Source of the DNA: Galaxea fascicularis
Lineage: Eukaryota; Cnidaria; Anthozoa; Scleractinia; Euphylliidae
NCBI GenBank assembly: GCA_948470475.1
Contig: OX419335.1
Location: forward strand, 41,357,025 to 41,421,024
Reading direction: 5' to 3'
Length of the DNA: 64,000 nucleotides
Shown: piece by piece, positions 33,744 through 45,200 of the stretch
Layout of the letters: each line of letters begins with the position of its first letter
Position numbering within the stretch: the stretch's first letter is position 1
Position numbers and translations under genes: made by a program
Notes under the pieces: generated by a model
What the model saw: only the letters and a program-made list of their open reading frames with translations
Told to the model about the DNA's origin: nothing
Databases searched by the model: none

Positions 33744-35134
33744 CAAGGATCCGTGACTTACAGCACGGACCAAGGAAACGAGGTTAGCATAAAGATATTT
33801 GTTATATCTGAGGTTAATCGGGTACACAGGAAATAAAGCTTTCAAACTTAGCGAACCGTACAGTAGAATACGGCCCGCAAAAAATTGATCAATCACAGGG
33901 TGTGTACTGAGAGATATAATAATGTACGGTATTTTCCTGGCAGTCGCCAAATATTGTTGTCATGAGGAGGTGCCCTGTGATATAATTTTCCCATCCCCCT
34001 CTGGATATTCTACAAGTCACACAACTTAGGGAGGGGGGGGGGGGAGGGGTGGAGGCACCAGGGAACAGGCGAGATCACTCCCTTGTTTGGCAGTAACATG
34101 CCAAGTCATGCTTGTGAACCCTTTGCACAATAATAGAACACTTTTTCAGATGTGATGATTTCACTTATTTCAAAATAAATGATGTTGTTTAACATGTACA
34201 AACCACTGACTCCATTGCTATAATGCCCATAGGCCTCTATGAAATTTAAATGTTATTGTTAGTGTCAAAATTCAGTTTTTACAACCATTGTTCTGCATGT
34301 ACATTGTAATTTGTATTCATTTAAACCCGATTTTTCACACAGATCTTCACGTTAGAATTCTGAGGGTTCCAGTAAAGCTTTTCTTTTAGCTGTTTCTCTT
34401 GTCACACTCTGGTGTAGTCTTCCTAGTCTCTCCTAAGAAAATAACAATAATAATTATTACTAATAATTAAGATTAATTACTATTATCATTATTAATAACA
34501 TTGTTTCTTAAAGATTTTCCTCCTCTAAGGACTTGATATAGTTGAGTGGCAACATTACATAAAGCAAGATTAACACAGCAAACAAGAATAGCAACCTTTC
34601 GATGTTTTTACTAAATTCACTTTAGGGTTTAGTGTTTCATAAAACAAAGTCCTTGATTGGCTTATGTATACAGTAACATAAGTAATCATTGAATAAAGAA
34701 ATCAAATTTAAAATCCATTCAGGTCACGTCAGGCCTCAAGGTAAATTCAATTTCAATCAATCAGTCGATTGACAGGTTGATCAATCAATCAATAAAATTA
34801 TTATGATCGATAATACTAAACGAACTTGGTATAGATCAATGCTGCCCACAGTACCTGAGCATTCTGCAATATGTTGTTCACTAGCATTACTCGTCGTCTT
34901 GAATTCATCAATTTCTTTACATATGGTTCAAGGTCAACAGGAAGTTCTTGAAGCTCTGACAATCTGTGCAAATCTAAAAGAATAAAAGAAATACCACAGT
35001 AGATGTTTAGAAACAAAGACTGGTAGTACATGTAGATTTACATCAAGTATTTCTGTTAAGTGGTGAAGGTAAAAATTACAGCCTTTGGAATGTTACGAGA
35101 ATTGGGAAAGGAAACAAATCTGAGGGCAAAATTT

Positions 35135-35256
35135 CCGCACAGCCCCATACATTAATATATACATGCATTTTGTGAATCAAACTCTATTTGCTTTTGGAAG
35201 AGGGTTGGTATGACAGTGATGCATGCATAATAATATTAATGTATGGGGCTGTGTGG
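35135..35256. repeat. Foldback repeat, GTATGGGGCTGTGTGG family (unit 1)
   Basis: A 24-bp arm at 35135-35158 (CCGCACAGCCCCATACATTA...) is mirrored at 35233-35256 with one mismatch. Same family as 23694-23965. The duplicate is at 40422-40543. Confidence 0.7.
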
Positions 35257-35307
35257 ACATCGTTCCAATCTGAGCGCTAATTAGTAAAGGTAATCGCATG
35301 TGGCTGA

Positions 35308-35608
35308 GTAAAATTAAGGATTAATCATCACGCACATTTTCAGAAGTTACCAAAATTGCCTGAGTCATACAGCAATACACTACTTGCACAAATCCCAAAA
35401 TACTGTTCATCTTGGGGGGTTATTTGCATTAAAACAATGGGTATCCTGTTCACTGAAGCATGATACAGTCCCAAGAGTAAATAACTTGTATTGTTTTTAT
35501 GTAAAGAACCCCCCAAAACAGATTGCATTATGGGATTGTGCAAGTTGTGAATGAGGGCAATTTCAGCAACTTCTGATAACACAAGTGATGATTAATCCTT
35601 AATTTTAC
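35308..35608. mobile_element. MITE with long inverted ends in snapin exon 2'-3' intron (unit 1)
   Basis: GTAAAATTAAGGATTAATCA on the left is exactly mirrored by the right end. Complementarity continues inward (CAGAAGTT, AAATTGCC, ACTTGCACAA, CCCCCC) over most of the 301 bp. Non-coding. The open frame on its minus strand is a by-product. Confidence 0.78.
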
Positions 35609-36851
35609 GAGAAAACATGTGATTACTTGTTTATCACTAAAAGGACAAAATATATTAGGGAATCATGCATGTGGTTTATTCATTTCTCATTGGAAGACCG
35701 CTTAATATGAATTCAAATTTCAACCAAATCTAACCAACCAATCCATTCAATGAAATTTAACCAAAGTCTTGACCAAAAAAACAAATTTCGTTTCAAATGA
35801 ATCACGTTGACCATTGCGAAGTTTGCTTGAACTGATTTACAAATAACATAGTAATCGGCCCTCTTGATTACTAAAAATGCCCTTGATTAAGAAACAATGC
35901 CCTCTGTCTCAGCCAATCAGCGTTCAGTGATTTTGCCCTTTAGTGATAAGTATAGCCAAACCAAACAACTTGGACAAAGTGGTCATATATTTGGCTGCTA
36001 AGTAGAAGACTGAAGTATTAAAACCCCAGACCAGACCAAAAACCAAAAACCACTGGCCTCAGTACATTTTGTCACAGTTATGGCCAGGCAGAAGTGGGAG
36101 GGGAATCCATCAGTGGAGGAGATTAGTGTAAGTGATCAGAAAAAAAAGTAAACGTCACTGAACTGGAAGCAATGTTACCTTGAGCAAGTTTGTCAATTTG
36201 TTCTCTGAGTTTAACTTGGCTCTGCCTGCAAAATGATTGCAAACAACCTCAATTATCAAACTTAACATGACATGTATGTTCCAGACCCTTTTATTTTCAA
36301 GCAGTTGTCATTCATAGAGAGTTTGCTTGTTTAATTAATTAAAATAATATTTATAGGACGTGTTTATTTGTGTTGTTGTACAGTTTTTGATGCCAAGGGA
36401 GGCGTAAACAAATTTCGCAATTTAGTGCTTAAATTTTGTAAAAGAGTCTACATGTTCCACTGAAGAACTCGAAAGACTTTTCAGCGCAAATCTTCTCCTG
36501 CTTATTTTCGAAACTCTTACGTCTTTTCTTCATTGATGCCACCACCTTTTTGTTTCATTTTAGGTGAATCGATTACGAGAAAAATGACGCCAAAAATTGG
36601 AAAAGAGCAATATACTTGTGTCTGATATTTCGAAATAAGAGCCTGCCACAGTAAGTTACAGAATTCTCGTCGCGCGTAGGATGTTACGTTTCTAATTTAT
36701 TTCGGACTCGAACGGATTGCACTCCGGCCTTAGCTTTGCCCGTTGAAGGAACCTTTTTTAATGGTCTGCATTATATTTCATAGCTGATCATGTATCTGAT
36801 ATCGCCAGGAATGAAAATCAACTTAGCTAAGGTAAAGCAGAGTTGGGGAGC

Positions 36852-37133
36852 AGGGTTGGCGCAGTGGTGAGAGCGCTCGCCTTCCACCAATGTGTCCCGG
36901 GTTCGATTCTCGGGCTCGGCGTCATAAGTGGGCTGAGTTTGTTGGTTCTCTACTCTGCTCCGAGAGGTTTTTCTCCGGGTACTCCGGTTTTCCCCTCTCT
37001 CCAAAAACCAACATTTCATTTGATTTAGTTTGATTTGAGAATTGTAAAATAATTTAGAATTGCAAAAGAATTGTAAAGTATTGAAACTTGTTAAATACTT
37101 ATTAAATTATTATTATTTATTATTATTATTAAA
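36852..37133 (+). mobile_element. tRNA-derived SINE (unit 2 copy)
   Basis: Duplicate of the SINE at 31553, produced by the segmental duplication and not by a second insertion. Confidence 0.8.
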
Positions 37134-38308
37134 GCTTGAAAGCGGTTAATTTTCAAAAAAACGTTTAATATACAAAACGTTATAGTCTGTCTCCGCCCAC
37201 AAATGGCAAAGGCTAATCGCGGTGGGCGGGTCTACAATAATACAGTTTCTAACAATAATATAGCTTCTAGTTTTGGCGGTTTACTTTGTCTAATATTCAA
37301 ACATTTAACACAACCTAACACTGACTGTTAGCAGTCTTCAACGCAGTAATTTTCTGTTTTAAAATCAGTCAAATCCTATTTTCCACTTACGTGCAGAACC
37401 CTTCTGTTCATGACTGACAAATCTTTAACTAACATCAACTAAATTAAAAACGCCGCTGTAAATCAATTTAAATCTCCAAAATATCAAGCTGCTCTTTCAT
37501 CCGTCAGCGATGACTAATTTACCTCGTGCAACGACTTTGTAAGTAAGAGTGAAAAATCACATTCTTTATCATTTCAGTTTACTGGCGTGGTGGAGCAACT
37601 CAATACAACACCAGCATCAGGCACAGACATTGAAAAGTCAAACTAGATGAGAAAGGACTTCGCGAACTCGCCAACAACAGAGAAGTGATATTAAAAAACC
37701 AAAAGTGTGAAAGAGAAAGCACCACAAGCCGGCAAACACAAATGTTTCCCTGCATATTTCGATAACTCCGTCTCCGCCGAGTAATAGGGTAAAAAGATTA
37801 TATGGCATCTGGGAATTTGTTTAACGCGAACCCTTCATAGTTGGTGTGGACGAGTTTTCACTTAAATTATTTTCGTTTGTATTCGCGACCTACAATATTT
37901 ATTACTGGCTGAATATCGCAATATTTTATTTGCCAAATTTTCTGATGTAGTGTAAGACCATTAACGACTTTGACTGAAGTGTCAAATTAGAGGCCTTATA
38001 TATATATACACGTTACACTTCAGTGTTAAAAGTAATTAGTCGTTCAATGTACGTTTTTTTATTTAGCTTGTAACATACCACTGAACTGAACTGAACATTC
38101 CGCTTAAATGAACGGAAAGCTCTAAAAACAATCCAGAGACAAAATGACACAAAAAAAATTGTGCGCAATTTTCGTTTTCGTAGCGCGCGCCTGTTGCCAA
38201 AGACTGGTACGATTTTCGGTAACAATTCCCTGTCTAAGTGCACTAACGACTTTTCTAAGAAAATTTTCAGCGTTCCAAAACTGAAACTCAACTTTGCAGT
38301 GCGAAAAA

Positions 38309-38411
38309 ATGCTAGCTGTAGCCAGGATTCGAACCAATGACAAGGTCCGAACGTCAGAACAACAAACTATGACCCCGTCTATCCTACTGAGCCACTGAAG
38401 TCGCTCCGCTA
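38309..38411 (-). mobile_element. tRNA-like SINE fragment, minus strand (unit 2)
   Basis: Duplicate of 33010-33112 within unit 2. Confidence 0.55.
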
Positions 38412-38866
38412 ACACCTAAAATTTTAATTATTTTATCTGGGTGAACAACAGTCCTGGACCAATCTCTTGACACTTTTCCGCTCCCTCTTTTTTCAAGTTT
38501 GATCTCGCGCTTTTTATCCGCCAAACATCTCCAACATTGAACTGAGGGAGGGAAGTGAAAGGGAAATCAGAGTTGATAATCAAACTTTCCCAACAAAAAT
38601 TGTCGAGGATTGTAGCTTGCTTGGTTTAAAATGGAACTCAGATAATGTTTTTGTTCTTTTATTTCACGTTTACGATGATCAACTGGTTTAGTTCATTTCA
38701 AACATCTCCTTAGTTCATTAACAGACAAGCGTGTAAAGTAACAGTAAAAACTCAGTTTGATTCCATTCTTTTGTATTCAGTTGCATTGTATTTAATACTT
38801 ATCAAAATCGAGATTTTAGGTTGATTTATCATTTGAATGAAAAATATGAATAACAGGAGTTTCTAG

Positions 38867-38941
38867 TTATTTCCCGTTGAATTATGGCCCAAGCGCGAAA
38901 TGAACGGGAAAGAACTCGGTCCGTAACTTACAGCTCGAATT

Positions 38942-38985
<44 letters not shown>

Positions 38986-39030
38986 CTTACAGCACGAAGC
39001 CGGCGCTGGCCATAATTCAACGGGAAATAA
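38867..39030. repeat. Perfect 23-bp inverted repeat around an (ATA)n tract (unit 2)
   Basis: Duplicate of 33568-33743, with arms at 38867-38889 and 39008-39030 and a shorter microsatellite. This tract accounts for the length difference between the two units. Confidence 0.85.
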
Positions 39031-39638
39031 CAAGGATCCGTGACTTACAGCACGGACCAAGGAAACGAGGTTAGCATAAAGATATTTGTTATATCTGAGG
39101 TTAATCGGGTACACAGGAAATAAAGCTTTCAAACTTAGCGAACCGTACAGTAGAATACGGCCCGCAAAAAATTGACCAATCACAGGGTGTGTACTGAGAG
39201 ATATAATAATGTACGGTATTTTCCTGGCAGTCGCCAAATATTGTTGTCATGAGGAGGTGCCCTGTGATATAATTTTCCCATCCCCCTCTGGATATTCTAC
39301 AAGTCACACAACTTAGGGAGGGGGGGGGGGGAGGGGTGGAGGCACCAGGGAACAGGCGAGATCACTCCCTTGTTTGGCAGTAACATGCCAAGTCATGCTT
39401 GTGAACCCTTTGCACAATAATAGAACACTTTTTCAGATGTGATGATTTCACTTATTTCAAAATAAATGATGTTGTTTAACATGTACAAACCACTGACTCC
39501 ATTGCTATAATGCCCATAGGCCTCTATGAAATTTAAATGTTATTGTTAGTGTCAAAATTCAGTTTTTACAACCATTGTTCTGCATGTACATTGTAATTTG
39601 TATTCATTTAAACCCGATTTTTCACACAGATCTTCACG

Positions 39639-42118
39639 TTAGAATTCTGAGGGTTCCAGTAAAGCTTTTCTTTTAGCTGTTTCTCTTGTCACACTCTGGT
39701 GTAGTCTTCCTAGTCTCTCCTAAGAAAATAACAATAATAATTATTACTAATAATTAAGATTAATTACTATTATCATTATTAATAACATTGTTTCTTAAAG
39801 ATTTTCCTCCTCTAAGGACTTGATATAGTTGAGTGGCAACATTACATAAAGCAAGATTAACACAGCAAACAAGAATAGCAACCTTTCGATGTTTTTACTA
39901 AATTCACTTTAGGGTTTAGTGTTTCATAAAACAAAGTCCTTGATTGGCTTATGTATACAGTAACATAAGTAATCATTGAATAAAGAAATCAAATTTAAAA
40001 TCCATTCAGGTCACGTCAGGCCTCAAGGTAAATTCAATTTCAATCAATCAGTCGATTGACAGGTTGATCAATCAATCAATAAAATTATTATGATCGATAA
40101 TACTAAACGAACTTGGTATAGATCAATGCTGCCCACAGTACCTGAGCATTCTGCAATATGTTGTTCACTAGCATTACTCGTCGTCTTGAATTCATCAATT
40201 TCTTTACATATGGTTCAAGGTCAACAGGAAGTTCTTGAAGCTCTGACAATCTGTGCAAATCTAAAAGAATAAAAGAAATACCACAGTAGATGTTTAGAAA
40301 CAAAGACTGGTAGTACATGTAGATTTACATCAAGTATTTCTGTTAAGTGGTGAAGGTAAAAATTACAGCCTTTGGAATGTTACGAGAATTGGGAAAGGAA
40401 ACAAATCTGAGGGCAAAATTTCCGCACAGCCCCATACATTAATATATACATGCATTTTGTGAATCAAACTCTATTTGCTTTTGGAAGAGGGTTGGTATGA
40501 CAGTGATGCATGCATAATAATATTAATGTATGGGGCTGTGTGGACATCGTTCCAATCTGAGCGCTAATTAGTAAAGGTAATCGCATGTGGCTGAGTAAAA
40601 TTAAGGATTAATCATCACGCACATTTTCAGAAGTTACCAAAATTGCCTGAGTCATACAGCAATACACTACTTGCACAAATCCCAAAATACTGTTCATCTT
40701 GGGGGGTTATTTGCATTAAAACAATGGGTATCCTGTTCACTGAAGCATGATACAGTCCCAAGAGTAAATAACTTGTATTGTTTTTATGTAAAGAACCCCC
40801 CAAAACAGATTGCATTATGGGATTGTGCAAGTTGTGAATGAGGGCAATTTCAGCAACTTCTGATAACACAAGTGATGATTAATCCTTAATTTTACGAGAA
40901 AACATGTGATTACTTGTTTATCACTAAAAGGACAAAATATATTAGGGAATCATGCATGTGGTTTATTCATTTCTCATTGGAAGACCGCTTAATATGAATT
41001 CAAATTTCAACCAAATCTAACCAACCAATCCATTCAATGAAATTTAACCAAAGTCTTGACCAAAAAAACAAATTTCGTTTCAAATGAATCACGTTGACCA
41101 TTGCGAAGTTTGCTTGAACTGATTTACAAATAACATAGTAATCGGCCCTCTTGATTACTAAAAATGCCCTTGATTAAGAAACAATGCCCTCTGTCTCAGC
41201 CAATCAGCGTTCAGTGATTTTGCCCTTTAGTGATAAGTATAGCCAAACCAAACAACTTGGACAAAGTGGTCATATATTTGGCTGCTAAGTAGAAGACTGA
41301 AGTATTAAAACCCCAGACCAGACCAAAAACCAAAAACCACTGGCCTCAGTACATTTTGTCACAGTTATGGCCAGGCAGAAGTGGGAGGGGAATCCATCAG
41401 TGGAGGAGATTAGTGTAAGTGATCAGAAAAAAAAGTAAACGTCACTGAACTGGAAGCAATGTTACCTTGAGCAAGTTTGTCAATTTGTTCTCTGAGTTTA
41501 ACTTGGCTCTGCCTGCAAAATGATTGCAAACAACCTCAATTATCAAACTTAACATGACATGTATGTTCCAGACCCTTTTATTTTCAAGCAGTTGTCATTC
41601 ATAATTCTTCTCTAGTGTGGTAGACTGGCATAATGCAGGGAATTTGACTTTGGTCAAAGGACGTGTTTTAACAAACAAAAGGTGTCCCAAGTGCAATGTA
41701 GGAAAATTAAGGTAACAGTATGAATTGAACAATCACAATGAGAGCAAGTGGTAATGCAAATCAAATAATGCAGGACACAAGTCAGACAATTGCTTCTCTC
41801 TCTTATCACCGATCCTAACCTATTATATAGCGTGCAGGAAACAGGAACTTTTGAGGACCTTTCAGGAGAAAACTTGAAAATGAGCACTCGATATAATGAT
41901 CACGCAGCAAATTATGGCCCCTTACACTTAAAAAACATCACAACATAATCATTATAATTATATTTATAACGATACCTCAAGCTTTCAACTTTCTCATCGA
42001 GTTCTTCAACTGCAGGTTTAAATATCTGCATTAGGCCATCAGCCAATGCACTTTGATTTTCTCCAGAAGACAGATTTCCCTCCTTCTCCTTGCCATCTGT
42101 CCTTATCTCAGCCGCCAT
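39639..42118 (-). CDS. SNAPIN: Snapin (SNARE-associated protein, BLOC-1 subunit)
   Basis: Minus-strand exons 42118..41976, 41512..41466, 40260..40142 and 39719..39639 join in frame (phases 2, 1, 0) to give 129 aa; human snapin is 136 aa. The start at 42118 opens MAAEIRTDGK. The family coiled coil is clear: GLMQIFKPAVEELDEKV in exon 1, SQVKLREQIDKLA in exon 2, LEPYVKKLMNSRRRV and LVNNILQNAQ in exon 3, then ERLGRLHQSVTRET in exon 4. Snapin is a small coiled-coil subunit of BLOC-1 and BORC, works on the cytosolic side of endosomes, lysosomes and synaptic vesicles, and binds SNAP-25. Exons 2-4 lie inside duplication unit 2; exon 1 lies outside it. The gene is divergent from ACADM. Confidence 0.93.
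40422..40543. repeat. Foldback repeat, GTATGGGGCTGTGTGG family (unit 2)
   Basis: Duplicate of 35135-35256 within unit 2. Confidence 0.7.
40595..40895. mobile_element. MITE with long inverted ends in snapin intron (unit 2)
   Basis: Duplicate of 35308-35608 within unit 2. Confidence 0.78.
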
Positions 42119-42297
42119 TTTCCCTTTCTTGAGTGCTGAGTGAAGAAGACTGGGACGAGAGATTAAAACAGTGGTCAGCGGTGAATAGTTTGTTTTCCGT
42201 TTCGTGGTCCGTTTCGTGGAATATTCTTCGTGGACGCTTTCGCAGTTGACTGAACTTTGCTCCTTGCCAAATTTTGGCGTTTTTAACCACAAGAATA
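42119..42297. promoter_or_regulatory. Shared divergent promoter of SNAPIN and ACADM
   Basis: Only 179 bp separate the two start codons on opposite strands, so both 5' UTRs and both promoters must lie in or overlap this interval. No TATA box was noticed. A GTTTTCCGTTTCGTGG / GTCCGTTTCGTGG direct repeat lies near 42190-42220. That the two are co-regulated is inference. Confidence 0.7.
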
Positions 42298-45200
42298 ATG
42301 GCCTTTTTGAGTTTCTTGCGGCGAAGTGGTTCTCTCAGCCTTCAGGTACGATTATAAGCCCAATAACTAAGCTATCGCGATCATTATTTCTTTGATTGAA
42401 TTACCTTAAGCTTATGTTTTTTGCCTCTGCCCGCCTCGACTAGCTACATGAAAGCTATATGCGAGGAGAGGAAGTTGGTAAGGTTATGTAATGTTTATTT
42501 TGTCAAACGTTTGTATCCATAAACAAAAGCAACAGCAAAAACTTTTGGTCCACATGCAGTGGGTCACCAGAGACGTTGCGCGAACGTTTCGGAAGTTGGC
42601 TTATGCAAGACTTTCACGATTGCATTGTTGTGTTCTGTCTCGGAGGTCGATCAGTGAGGATTGCTAAAGGAAGACCTACCTTTTAATTTGCAAACTAGAA
42701 GCAATCAAAGATCGGAAGTGCGTTCGAATGTCGGGGTTGAGATAAACAGTAGATGTAAGCTGATATAAAATGTTAACTACAAAATAGAGGCTTTATTGCT
42801 GCTTTTGGAGAAGCCTGGAAAGCATTTATTATACGTGTCAATTATTTTGAAACGTGAACCGAGAAAAATCTAGCAGTCTTGGGTTTTATTTACACGCGTT
42901 GCCTGTGGTGTGTGGTGTGGGCAAGCGAACGAGATTCGTGGTCAGTTTGGCAAGTCTTATACATTCCGTTGCCACGATGGACTCTGGACAACATTGACTC
43001 GCATGAAATGTCGTCTGTTTTGAATTGTTTCTTTCGTTTCTATCCTTTGCAATGAGCTGCCGTTTAACAGAAAATTTGCATAAGAAGTAAACAACTTGTC
43101 GTGTCTCTTCAAAAATGATTATTACAATATTTCGTGACTTTTGCAGTCAAAGGCAAGTGATGAAGGAAACAATGATAATGATAATAAGTTCTTGATCAAG
43201 CTACGAAATTGTGATAAAACATAGCATTTACTTCCAAAAAGGATTGAGTAGGGCAGACCTGACAAGGAGCTGACAGTGCAGATGAACTGCATGTGGAAGA
43301 AAAAACATGTGTGCGCATTCTGGTGCTTTTAGGTGCGCACACACCTTGCCCATGGAGTCTATGACATATTTCTGGTACCTGAACCAACCTGACAATCAAG
43401 ATTCTTTCTGCTAAATGCTTGTGCCCAGGCTTCTTGCATTCTCCTGGCATCGAATGCAGTTACATGACTGGAAAATTTAATGGTTGGTGTTCAACGTGTA
43501 TCTGCTTGTCACACTCTGCCACTGCTCACCGTGCATTGCATGGTAAATGTAAATTGTTGATACGTTGATCAAAACGTGACACACAGGCCAATATTCCCTG
43601 ACTACCTCTGGATACGATGTCGTGATTTCAGTTTCCAGTTTTTGTTTTTACACACTGTCATTGTAGTTGTGATTTAAATTACGTGGCCCCTTGTAACATA
43701 GCAAGGTACTCATTGGCATATTACATAATGGAAAACAAATATGTCAGTTGAGTTTACAGTATTCGATTAGGCAGTACGTAAACATGATCTAGGAGCAGTC
43801 TGTGCAGCTTTGATTGCTATTGTAACTCAGGGCATATAGAAACGTGATTGTCACAAGATGTACTGTCAACATTGCTCATTAAATAAATTAAGTGGGCCTT
43901 TTGTGTATCAGCACACAGTAGCATCAACAAATTAAATCAGTGACATCAATGAGTAATTGATAGGCACAAAAAATTTTTTCATCCATTTGTGATTGATAAC
44001 CCATTGATCAATATGACTTGTGGATTGATTACACATTCATTACTCATTGATGTCAGTCATTGCTTGACATAATAGTTGCAGCTGTAGGTCCAGATTAAAA
44101 GTACACATGAAGGTATCTCTGAACAAGGTATGGTTTGTAATTTACTGATGAGCCCTAAAAATTAAAATATTTTCTATTTTAGAAGAGTATTCTTCCTGCT
44201 GGAATCACTGCTCTGGTAAGTTTTTGATAATTTGTGGCTTGTCAGTGTTTGATTGTATACAGATGGTAATATTATGACATTGTTAATACATTATACAAGG
44301 GGAAGACACTTATACTTTTGACCTGTAGCACGCTTCAGGTGTACAAATCGCTTTAGTGACAAGAGGCGATTACATTTGGTTGAATATCTTCGCATCAAAA
44401 AAACCTGTGACTATGAAACCTTCTCCAAACCTTGCATTTGAACTAAGGAAAACAGTGAGCTAAAATAAGCTTGGGTCCAAACAATATGTTTTAAACAATT
44501 TTTTCTCCAAAAATATAAAAATGTGAGAAAATGGTGCATCACGCGTAACAGTGCGCAAGTGAAAATTAAAAAAAACAACAACAGATTATTCTTGTCCGCA
44601 TTTAATTTAAAACACCAGCAGTTGTAAGAAATAAATAAAGTTAACTAACTCTGAGGATACAAGTGATATTTGGAAAATTATGCACTCCTTATAGCTAATC
44701 CTCCTAAATGTCAAGCCAGTCGATCCATCATGCTTCCCTTTGGCTCTCCAAGACAAAATACAAATCCTAACAGTGTCAACGTTCTGTTTAACTTGTACAC
44801 ACAACATTCAAGGATATAAATGCTCATGCAACAAATTCGTTTTCCTCCGATTTGTAGCTTGATCCGTTGAATTGCATTGAAAATATACACCGAAATCGCA
44901 ATCCCCAAGCGAAATGGCAGCCATCTTTGTTGAGCAAAATAACAGCATCACCACCATAGAAATTCCCTTGAAACTTGCATCTTGGACCTTTGATCAGCGC
45001 CATCTTCTCAACATCCAATGCTCATTTCACGACTAACGTTCTGCTAAAAACTTGACTTTGTATGTTACATTACCGTGGAAATATGACCGAAAATTTTGAT
45101 CCCCAAGTCATTTGTCAGTGTAGTGGCATTGGGGTGGTTCACGCGCCATTGAAAATTCTCTCTGCCTTTTGGCCGCCATTTCATGTCATTCGGTGTATGT

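Larger units (their letters stand above)
34352..36225 (-). pseudogene. Extra copy of snapin exons 2-4, without exon 1
   Basis: Minus-strand exons 36179..36225, 34855..34973 and 34352..34432 duplicate snapin exons 2, 3 and 4 and keep their splice sites, frame and stop. No exon 1 or promoter was duplicated, so this block cannot start translation alone. It lies downstream of the complete gene on the same strand, so a read-through transcript could splice to it and would encode the same protein. I call it a partial gene duplicate; it is not decayed. Confidence 0.88.
31017..36315. repeat. Tandem duplication, unit 1 (5299 bp)
   Basis: It matches 36316-41602 base for base over almost the whole length. 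The offset is 5299 up to the (ATT)n tract at 33640-33693 and 5287 after it, because unit 2 has 12 bp less there. One substitution was noticed (33890 T, 39189 C). The left breakpoint shares only AGAGAG; both copies end at CATTCAT. The unit holds two SINEs, several foldback repeats and extra copies of snapin exons 2-4. Confidence 0.95.
36316..41602. repeat. Tandem duplication, unit 2 (5287 bp)
   Basis: Direct copy of 31017-36315, joined without a spacer. This copy adjoins snapin exon 1 and holds the exons that complete the gene most simply. The near identity means either a very recent event or an assembly effect. Confidence 0.95.

Noticed and set aside
33564..33950. 128-aa frame with poly-Ile
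   Set aside because: The isoleucine run is the translated (ATT)n tract; the frame spans a hairpin repeat.
40627..40869. 80-aa minus-strand frame duplicated at 35340
   Set aside because: It is the interior of a palindromic MITE in a snapin intron, not an exon.
44824..45018. 64-aa minus-strand frame in ACADM intron 2
   Set aside because: No recognised motif, no splice context and no repeat in the window to compare with.
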